Assembly (NCBI GenBank): GCA_026770585.1
Contig: MU646365.1
Span: 11,579 to 23,168, forward strand
Direction: 5' to 3'
Length of the DNA stretch: 11,590 nt
From: Baffinella frigidus
Taxonomy: Eukaryota; Cryptophyceae; Cryptomonadales; Baffinellaceae
In this document: positions 6,401 through 10,600 of the stretch, one piece after another
How the letters are laid out: each line of letters starts with the position of its first letter
Position numbering within the stretch: position 1 is the first letter of the stretch
Position numbers and translations under genes: made by a program
Notes under the pieces: generated by a model
Database searches by the model: none
The model's input: only the letters and a program-made list of their open reading frames with translations
What the model was told of the DNA's origin: nothing

Positions 6401-7028
6401 GCTGCCAAGGATGTTCCAGAATACCGCCTGCTTCGGAATGGGGGGGGGGGAGATTCCTAGCTCTGGCTCACTCGGGTTGACCGACTATTCTCAAGTTGAC
6501 ATTCTGGGCTCGCGGTACAAATCCGTCATTTTTTTAGCGGAGACGAGCCCAGGCTCCTGAAATTGGTGAGCCCAAATAGACTGAGCCAGAGCTAGGATTC
6601 TGGGGCGGGGGTTCGAGCGGCAGACCTTCTCGATCGGCTGGCGGTAGAGGTCCTCGCCATCCACCTTGAGCAGGCAGTCGTTCACCTGGATCTTCCCTGC
6701 GTTTCGCGCCGGGCGTCAGCAGCTCCCCAATGTATGATTGCAAGGATCGAATGCAGCATTTTGCGCCGGGTTGGACCAGGAACGAATCGACCCCACCCGG
6801 GGGGAATGCACAGTGGGAGCGCTCTCGCGGGCCTGGATCCTGCGTGGGGGGCGTCAGGGGGTGCAGACCGCTGCCCGCCGCCGGGCCAGAGTCGGCAAGC
6901 GCCTTGACGAAGAGCGCCTCATCGGGCCCGCTCTTGAAGACGATGCCGACACCAGAGGGGCTCGAGAGCCCGAAGCCGTTGCGCTGCGACTTGGCCTTGT
7001 GCGCGGCGGAGAACAGGAGAGAAGCCAT
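342..7028 (-). CDS. PDZ / poly-Glu / coiled-coil / MORN-repeat protein gene, 10 exons, 3'-partial
   Basis: Spliced gene read from 7028 down; exons are 6869-7028, 6626-6696, 5627-5698, 5000-5059, 4688-4738, 3434-3559, 2582-2687, 2012-2121, 885-980 and 342-410. Their lengths and phases join without a frame break into 307 codons. Order of parts: PDZ domain (about residues 17-100), a 20-residue extension, an acidic run, a Lys/Glu/Gln coiled-coil, then MORN repeats to the window edge. PDZ domains bind C-terminal peptides; MORN repeats often serve membrane attachment or scaffolding, so a scaffold role is inferred, not shown. Junctions restore family motifs: exon 1/2 rebuilds GSGKIQVND, exon 2/3 rebuilds EKVIKFILG, exon 7/8 rebuilds YEGDIAGGKKHGKG, exon 9/10 rebuilds YEGDFFNDDMHGQG. 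The last donor is phase 0 and the stop lies outside. Extra exons in the long introns cannot be excluded. Divergent from the thymidine kinase gene. Confidence 0.88.
483..818 (-). pseudogene. Three 3'-part copies of MORN exon 9
   Basis: 650-717 encodes WCNDQRNGLGVHIFGNTSRYE and is followed by gcaagc, the same GC donor context as the true exon. 791-818 keeps the end of the exon (VFRDTSRYE). 483-516 keeps FHIFRDTSYYE followed by gttaag. All lie downstream of the full exon on the minus strand, between exons 9 and 10. Confidence 0.78.
573..775. repeat. AAACCGT and TACACCC heptamer arrays
   Basis: 573-632 is built from 7-bp AAACCGT/GAACCGT units and 722-772 from TACACCC/GAACCCT units; both look like drifted CCCTAAA. 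They flank the 650-717 exon copy. Confidence 0.8.
885..980 (-). CDS. Exon 9: MORN repeat, GC donor
   Basis: Acceptor actag|GTA at 981-983. The 32 codons read VYSNGEKFHGAWCND, then QRNGLGVHIFRDTSRYE. Contains the MORN core FHGAW...RNGLGVHIF. The intron begins gcaagc directly after GAG, matching the AG|GCAAG form of GC donors. Exon 10 then supplies GDFF, restoring Y-E-G-D. It is the only complete one among several similar copies (1233-1315, 1071-1147, 791-818, 650-717, 483-516). Confidence 0.82.
1071..1315 (-). pseudogene. Two 5'-part copies of MORN exon 9
   Basis: 1071-1147 encodes VYSNGEKFHGSWYNNQRNG then LSGVHI with a one-codon insertion; 1233-1315 is similar but has a one-base insertion near its start that shifts the frame. 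Both keep a cag acceptor. Exon starts at 980, 1147 and 1315 give periods of 167 and 168 bp, and the intervening AT-rich intron text (tttaaatttggttttggttcg) is also duplicated. Confidence 0.82.
1497..1884 (-). pseudogene. 3'-part copies of MORN exon 8
   Basis: About 1838-1884 (GSWETNMMNGD), 1660-1696 (GWETNHMTGYE) and a weaker piece at 1497-1518. They are interleaved with the TGTGTAGTAATTT repeat. Reading frames are not maintained across them. Confidence 0.7.
1717..2005. repeat. TGTGTAGTAATTT dispersed tandem repeat
   Basis: Eight or nine copies of (C/T)TGTGTAGTAATTT with 19-22 base spacing, in two clusters (1718-1792 and 1888-2005) on either side of an exon 8 copy. It starts at the exon 8 donor, so the first intron bases (complement of ccgttac / tagtaattt) belong to it. 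Confidence 0.82.
2012..2121 (-). CDS. Exon 8: two MORN repeats
   Basis: Acceptor acccag|GC at 2122-2124, which completes the split Gly. Encodes DIAGGKKHGKGVMKFQNGD, then IYTGSWETNMMNGDGSM. Both MORN units show the family spacing Y-x-G-x(6-7)-H/M-N-G-x-G. Donor ATG|gtaacg, phase 0. Shortened copies of its 5' end lie upstream (ends at 2227 and 2324) and copies of its 3' end lie downstream (about 1838-1884, 1660-1696, 1497-1518). Confidence 0.88.
2190..2324 (-). pseudogene. Two 5'-part copies of MORN exon 8
   Basis: The first (about 2190-2227) and second (about 2259-2324) repeat the start of exon 8 with its ccag acceptor. The second covers about 65 nt but has lost bases and shifted frame relative to GGKKHGKGVMKFQNGD. 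Confidence 0.72.
2582..2687 (-). CDS. Exon 7: coiled-coil end and start of MORN repeats
   Basis: Acceptor gaacag|GCG at 2688-2690. The 35 codons read ARVSARLARMKEMQEIVAM, then SYTGTSHTEDNNGTYE. Donor GAAG|gtaaca, phase 1. The final TYE plus the split Gly joins exon 8 to form the classical MORN opening Y-E-G-D. The YTG just before it resembles a degenerate MORN start. Confidence 0.85.
2698..2855. repeat. TTTGGGG/TTTAGGG telomere-like array
   Basis: About ten near-perfect GGGTTTG heptamers followed by drifted TTTAGGG/ATTAGGG units. It begins just upstream of the exon 7 acceptor on the minus strand, so the pre-mRNA carries the C-rich strand and it may act as part of the pyrimidine tract. Confidence 0.9.
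2874..3073. repeat. 200-bp foldback (inverted repeat)
   Basis: Core arms 2881-2915 and 3031-3065 match over 35 bases with two mismatches (ccgggaaatgt-ggccgcttttcgggtt). Weaker similarity carries the arms to about 75 bases, leaving a loop of roughly 50 bases. Located in intron 6 of the PDZ-MORN gene; origin unknown. Confidence 0.8.
3149..3401 (-). pseudogene. Two 3'-part copies of coiled-coil exon 6
   Basis: 3360-3401 encodes ELKGLSLEQKQAQQQ with a GT donor (gttacg). 3149-3216 encodes EEQMVDELKGLKVLS then LEQKQAWEQ, followed by gcaaga, a GC donor form. Copy 2 keeps a good frame and could be an alternative or extra exon if an acceptor existed; the 141-bp inverted-repeat element sits at its upstream side. 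Confidence 0.7.
3210..3352. mobile_element. MITE-like element, diverged copy in PDZ-MORN intron 6
   Basis: Shares ctcactcg, accgactattctcaagttgaca, gcggtacaaa, gagccc and aaatagactga with the copy at 6456. Terminal repeats have decayed to about six bases (TCCTCA / TGAGGA). Confidence 0.72.
3434..3559 (-). CDS. Exon 6: Lys/Glu/Gln-rich coiled-coil, GC donor
   Basis: Acceptor aatag|GCG at 3560-3562. The 42 codons run AENDEAEPEKKKKTDFAG, then NEQMVEELKGLKGLS and LEQKQAQQQ. Leucine spacing and high Lys/Glu/Gln content suggest a coiled-coil that continues into exon 7 (ARVSARLARMKEMQ). After CAG the intron begins gcatgc, a GC donor. Partial copies of this exon flank it: a 5'-part copy at about 3693-3728 and 3'-part copies at about 3360-3401 and 3149-3216. 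The one at 3360 has a normal GT donor. Confidence 0.78.
3565..3800. repeat. Sparse telomere-like units in intron 5
   Basis: TTTGGGG/TTTGGAG units at 3566-3592, 3617-3665 and 3735-3785 surround the 5'-part copy of exon 6. Decayed relative to the larger arrays. Confidence 0.7.
3693..3728 (-). pseudogene. 5'-part copy of coiled-coil exon 6
   Basis: After a cag acceptor at 3729-3731 it encodes AEHDESEAVKKKAA, matching AENDEAEPEKKKK of exon 6, then diverges into CCCTAAA-like sequence. Confidence 0.72.
3933..4044. repeat. 56-bp tandem repeat, two copies
   Basis: Units 3933-3988 and 3989-4044 share acgatttc, cgaagggaatttaag, cct and acagaatggctt. Non-coding on both strands as far as I can see. The rest of 3780-4260 holds nothing I recognise. 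Confidence 0.82.
4290..4452. repeat. GA/GC purine satellite (GAGAGAGCGAGC)
   Basis: About 160 bp of GA dinucleotides interrupted by GC. On the minus strand it is a pyrimidine-rich tract within intron 5. Begins with tgcaggaccgagag, like the related tract at 5217. Confidence 0.92.
4465..4649. other. Ordinary-composition block, open on both strands
   Basis: Non-repetitive DNA after the GA satellite. On plus it reads ELPAEAHEEPQDRAINTML and on to a stop at about 4649. On minus one frame is open through the same stretch (VTDVAPSIGETHGDLEHG), and another frame fits a phase-0 exon (cag|GGC near 4603 to ATG|gtgttg near 4513). It could be a further exon of the PDZ-MORN gene or a small unrelated coding piece; I recognise no family. 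Confidence 0.3.
4688..4738 (-). CDS. Exon 5: poly-glutamate linker
   Basis: Acceptor acccag|GTC at 4739-4741 and donor GAG|gtgtgt, both phase 0. Encodes Val-Gln followed by 15 glutamates with mixed GAG/GAA codons. On the plus strand it looks like a CTC/CTT microsatellite, but clean splice sites, matching phase and position before a charged coiled-coil make an acidic linker likely. It could still be intronic repeat, since skipping it does not alter the frame. Confidence 0.6.
4744..4990. repeat. TTTGGGG/TTTAGGG array between exons 4 and 5
   Basis: Almost 250 bp of 7-bp units, with blocks of pure TTTGGGG (about 4800-4842 and 4913-4970) separated by TTTAGGG and TTCAGGG units. It directly abuts exon 5 on one side and exon 4 on the other. 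Confidence 0.92.
5000..5059 (-). CDS. Exon 4: 20-residue extension after the PDZ domain
   Basis: Acceptor acccag|GTG at 5060-5062 and donor AAG|gtccac, both phase 0. The codons give VTKFTVKLLRGNTAVIKAAK. It begins like exon 3 (V-x-K-F), so it may be an old duplicate of a PDZ strand or a following beta hairpin; no family recognised. It sits as an island of ordinary sequence between two blocks of TTTGGGG repeats, which supports its being a conserved exon. Confidence 0.75.
5063..5173. repeat. TTTGGGG/TTTTGGG array upstream of exon 4
   Basis: Drifted units including GGTTTTGG and GTGTGGGG, placed immediately before the exon 4 acceptor on the minus strand. Confidence 0.88.
5217..5290. repeat. Second GA purine satellite
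   Basis: Begins tgcaggaacgaaagagag and contains gagagagcgagcgagag; related to 4290-4452, probably a duplicate. Lies in intron 3 of the PDZ-MORN gene. Confidence 0.88.
5443..5498. repeat. 28-bp tandem repeat, two copies
   Basis: Unit acaaaagaaacatgg-gaagaaggaggg occurs at 5443-5470 and 5471-5498 with one difference. Purine-rich on plus, pyrimidine-rich in the PDZ-MORN transcript. Confidence 0.88.
5627..5698 (-). CDS. Exon 3: end of PDZ domain
   Basis: Acceptor gtgcag|GTT at 5699-5701. The 24 codons read VIKFILGEKDSAISLTFQR then FSGDK. The pattern V-x-x-I-L-G-x-x-x-S-x-x-x-L-T-F-x-R matches the last helix and beta strand of PDZ domains. Donor AAG|gtctgg, phase 0. The same AAG|gtctg donor context occurs at exon 2. 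Confidence 0.88.
5951..6080. mobile_element. 130-bp TA-flanked foldback element with central palindrome
   Basis: Ends TACCACGCCAGAGT and ACTCTGGAGTGGTA are inverted repeats with one mismatch, so the element is bounded by TA as in Tc1/mariner-type MITEs. Inside is a perfect 16-bp palindrome CCGTGTCATGACACGG at 5990-6005. Non-coding; lies in intron 2 of the PDZ-MORN gene. Confidence 0.6.
6169..6334. repeat. Imperfect inverted repeat in intron 2
   Basis: CTGCGC...ACCCTCAC at the left end is mirrored by GTGAGGGT...GCGCAG at the right end (about 30-base imperfect arms). A smaller hairpin CGATTTT/AAAATCG lies between them around 6210-6230. Confidence 0.45.
6456..6596. mobile_element. 141-bp MITE-like element, best copy
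   Basis: Perfect 15-bp terminal inverted repeats CCTAGCTCTGGCTCA ... TGAGCCAGAGCTAGG, flanked by ATT on both sides (possible 3-bp target duplication). No coding capacity. Internal landmarks are gactattctcaagttgaca and gcggtacaaa. Lies 29 bp past the exon 2 donor of the PDZ-MORN gene. Confidence 0.8.
6626..6696 (-). CDS. Exon 2: second part of PDZ domain
   Basis: Acceptor cgcag|GG at 6697-6699; the first two bases complete the Gly codon begun in exon 1. The 23 codons include KIQVNDCLLKVDGEDLY, the typical PDZ stretch (hydrophobic-x-x-G/N-D-x-LL-x-V-D-G), then RQPIEK. Donor AAG|gtctgc, phase 0. Known PDZ topology predicts that a helix and final strand should follow, which exon 3 supplies. Confidence 0.88.
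6869..7028 (-). CDS. Exon 1: start and first half of PDZ domain
   Basis: The ATG is the complement of CAT at 7026-7028. The 53 codons start MASLLFSAAHK and carry the PDZ-type segments GVGIVFK (carboxylate-binding strand), GPDEALFVKAL and DSGPAAGS. The exon ends with one base of a Gly codon before a GT donor (gtctgcacc), phase 1. Upstream codons in this frame are GC-rich without another ATG, so 7028 is the natural start. The domain half and the junction are strong; the exact start is probable. Confidence 0.85.
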
Positions 7029-7257
7029 GCCCCACGCCGCCCGACGTCCGCCGCCCCTGGCTGTTGGATTTGACTTTGAGCTGGAGCCTCGGTAGCCGCC
7101 CCAATCCCCGCCGCCTCCTCAGAGGAAATCAGGACCACCTCTAAAGTCCAAAAGTTGTCCCCTTGGAGCCCTTTGTGGCCCCCGTTCCAAAGTGGTCGAT
7201 TCTACTTTTGGGTTTTTGACCTTCGCGCTCTCGTGTTTGGGCGCGCGTTCCCGCGGG
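7029..7257. promoter_or_regulatory. Shared 229-bp region between divergent start codons
   Basis: Lies between the ATG of the PDZ-MORN gene (7028, minus) and the ATG of thymidine kinase (7258, plus). No TATA box seen. There are T-rich and T/G-rich spots (around 7203-7217) and no telomere-like repeats, unlike the introns. A bidirectional promoter is inferred from geometry only. If the host uses spliced-leader trans-splicing, acceptor AGs should also lie here; candidates exist but none is compelling. Confidence 0.45.
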
Positions 7258-7651
7258 ATGTTCAACACCACTCGATCAACACGCCCCCTCGCACCAGTCC
7301 GGATCAAGTGGCAGTGCGTGATCCCCCTGGTCGCGTGCCTGCTATGTGCCGCCAGCGGGGGCTCGGCGCACGTTCCGGGTCCGGTGTGGCGCGTTGGGGG
7401 CGCGGGGGCCGGGTCGGAGAGGGCGGGAGTGGGGGGGGTGGGGGCGCAGCTGGCGCAAAGTTATGATTCGGATATAGGTGAACTAATGAGGACGCGGGTG
7501 TGTGGGTGTCGAGCGCTCGAAGAGCGGGAGGATGCGGCGGCGTCGTCTCGGGTCGCCACGGTCGAGGGCGACGGGCAGGGGATCGTGCTCCGGGGCGGTT
7601 CAGGGGAGTCAGAGCTGCTGGGGGCAGACGGACGGATCGAGATGATCATCG
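7258..7651 (+). CDS. TK exon 1: N-terminal extension and first core strand
   Basis: ATG at 7258 opens [15 protein letters not shown], with several basic residues, followed by a hydrophobic segment [13 protein letters not shown] and a small-residue SGGSA, which looks like a signal peptide. A Gly/Ala/Arg-rich stretch follows, then [10 protein letters not shown], the first beta strand of the kinase. The donor G|gtgcgt at 7652 is phase 1. The frame is open further up to 7192, but only from a GTG, so the ATG is preferred. An intron within this long exon, for example in the G-rich part around 7380-7480, cannot be excluded. Confidence 0.75.
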
Positions 7652-10600
7652 GTGCGTACACGCTCCTGAAACCCTCTCCTGCCAGAGACAGCCGATGTCG
7701 TTCGTGCGAGTGGGAACGGAGCGAGCCCTGCCTTAAATGGAGTTGTCCGAGGCCACCGGGAGCAAGCGGGTTCACGGGTTGATCCTGAACGAGCTGGCCG
7801 CCGCCATGTTCCAGACCAGAACTGACCGTCGCTGCGGGCCTCTGCGTTCCAGGGCCTATGTTCGCAGGGAAGAGCACGGAGCTGATGCGGCGCATCCGGC
7901 GACACAAGCTTGCTTCCCGCAAGTGCGAGCCCCCCCTTCGTTACGACTATTCACTTAACCGCGGCGCGTTTTGTACCAGAACGATAACTAATTCGAACCG
8001 GCTTTGAACGTGGAGACTATTGTTCGGCAACCATCGTACGGGGAACTCGCGCGTGGGTAACGCTCGCCGCACCAACTCTCAGTGCATCTGAGAGGCGCCA
8101 GTGGCCCTCCGCAAAACGTCCTTTCCAGGCCCGGGCCTATTGACTAGACAGACATTTTTTTTGGTACAGCCCCTGCCTGGTTTAGTGACGCCCTGGTACA
8201 AAACGTGCGAGGTTTAGTCACTAATCGTACGGGGCACATTCAAACGGCCATTTCAGGCGCGAACGGGGAAATGTCCCAGCTCTGCCTCACTCGGGGTGTT
8301 TGACTATTCTCAAATCGACATTCTGGGTGTGCAGTACAGACCCGTCAACGTTGTAACAAAATAGAGCCCGGTCTCACGAGATTGGTGAGCCCCATTCGAT
8401 CGGGACAGATCTAGGCATCACAAACGGTCCCTGCGGCGACCAGCCCTCTACAGTCAACTTGTTGTCAACTTTTTGATCTGGCAGATCTATCAGGGGGGGC
8501 TACCGGAAATACGAGGGCATGTGCTGGGAAACGTTGGGAGTAGGTGCTCTGACGATTCTGAAACGCAGGTGCATCGTGATCAAGTACGCGCTGGACGTGC
8601 GGCACGGCGAGGCGATCGACGAGCTCGCCACGTGAGCGCCCCACCACGCAACATTGTTGGCCTCACCTCGCTATCTATTCACCCCCCTTAACCCTTAACC
8701 CTAAAGCAGGCACGACAACAACCGGATCCCCGCGCGGCCGTGCTCGCGCCTCGCGGACGTCTTGGACGAGGTGCAATCCTCAACCCTTAACCCTGAACCC
8801 TGTGTTTGACGAGGCGGGACCCTGAACCTTGAACCCTAAACCCTGAACTCTGAACCCTAAACCTTGAATCCTGAATCCCGAATCCTAAACCCTAAACCCT
8901 ACGCTCACGTGAGGCCCAGCTGCGATAGCTCTGATTGATTCGGATTGATTCATAAACCATAAACCCCAGACCCTCAACAGTAAATGATAAGTTCTACCTA
9001 CACCTCGTCCTAAATCAAAACCATACACCACACTCCATCAACTATAAACCATAAACCATAACCCTGTTGAACCTTACACCATAAACCATAAACCATAAAT
9101 AAATAAATAATAATCAATAATAAATAGTACATAATAAATAACATGTGACACCACATGATGAACCCTAAACCCTCTCTCTCAAATGAAGGACGTGGACGTG
9201 GTGGGGATAGACGAGGTTCAGTTCTACCCAGATCCTCGATAAAATAAATAAATAAATAAAAATAACACTGAATAATGAATAGTGAAGAGTAAAGTAAATG
9301 ATACATAATAAGTAATAACAAATCATAAATCATAAACCCTAAACCCTGAGCCCTACACTGCAAATCAGATGAAGGACGCGGACGTGGTGGGGATAGACGA
9401 GGCGCAGTTCTACCCAGACCTTGTCGACGTCTGCGAGGAACTCGCCAACCTCGGCAAGGTCCTGTGCGGGTTTAGTATTTAGTATTGAGGGTTGAGGGTT
9501 GAGGGTTCGGGACGAGGTCTGCGTATAAGTGCGCCTCGTCGCCAACCTTGGCAAGGTCCTGCGATATTCTCAGTTGACGATACTCTCATGTAGGGTTAGA
9601 CTTCAGGCTTTAGGGTGTATGGTTTATGGTTTATGGTCTATGGTTTATGGTTTCACTGATGGTCAAAAGCCTGAAACCATAAATTCTAAAGGCTACAGGG
9701 CTTAGGGTAGATGAGTGGAAGCCATCAGGGGTAGGCCAGTTCTACCCGGACCTGGTCGACGTCTGCGAGGCACTCGCCAACCTCGGCAAGGTCCTGTGCG
9801 GGTTTCGGATACTAGCATTTAGTGCTAGGATTTATGGTTGTTGGTTGTTGGTTGTTGGTTGTTGGTTGTTGGTTGTTGGTTGTTGGTTGTTTGTTGTTGT
9901 TGGTTGGTTGTTGGTTGTTGGTTTCCCTCATGGTCAAAAGCCTAAAACCATAAATCCACTCATGGTAAAAGCCTAAAGCTATGATTCCTAAAGGATATAA
10001 GCTGTAGGGTTTAGGGTTTTGATGGTTGCACTCATCTTACCAAACCTCGGGGAAGGATTTAGGTTTTAGGGGTTGATTTCGGCGCAAGAAGTTCTACCCA
10101 GACCTGTTCGACGTCTGCGAGGCCCTCGCCAACCTTGGCAACGTGCTTGGGGTTGAGGGTTTAGAAGGTTTATGGCTGAGGGCTTAGGGCTTAAAGGGCT
10201 TAGGGCGTGAGGTTTAGGGCTTAGGGGTTATGGTTTCTGGTTAGGTTTGCGAGGCCCCCGCCAACCTCGGCAAGGTCCTGTGCGGGTTTAGTATTCACCA
10301 TTTATTACGGAGGGTTCAGGGTTCAGGGCTTAGGGTTCAGGACGAGGTCTGCGTACAACAAGTGCGCCTCGTCGATGCGAGGCCCTCGCCAACCTCGGCA
10401 AGATGCTTGGGGTTAAGGGTTTAGGGCTTGGGGTTTAGGGCTTGGGGTTTAGGGTTTAGGGTTTATGGTTTGGTTTGCGAGGCCCTCGCCAACCTCGGCC
10501 AGGTCTTTCGATACTCTCATTTAGCGTTACTCTCATTTAGGGTCAGGGTTCAGGGTTTCACGATATTCTTAGGGTTGGGGTGTAACGGTACTCTTATTTA

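Larger units (their letters stand above)
9047..9419 (+). repeat. 186-bp tandem duplication spanning intron 4 / exon 5
   Basis: Two diverged units (about 9047-9233 and 9234-9419), each made of AAATAAAT-type AT-rich sequence, a short CCCTAAACCCT run and the first 51 nt of exon 5. The second unit runs into the complete exon 5. The boundary of similarity falls inside the exon, after the codons for QFYPD. Confidence 0.75.

Noticed and set aside
5945-6408. Several overlapping ORFs on both strands in intron 2
   Set aside because: They cover foldback sequences and share no recognisable motif; open frames are expected in GC-rich DNA.
7192-7782. Continuous 196-residue ORF as the true TK N-terminal protein
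   Set aside because: It begins at GTG and runs through the exon 1 donor; the frame after 7651 has no kinase similarity, whereas splicing to 7853 restores the P-loop.
9339-9554. Minus-strand ORF across TK exon 5
   Set aside because: Shadow of the plus-strand exon, which carries the catalytic motif.
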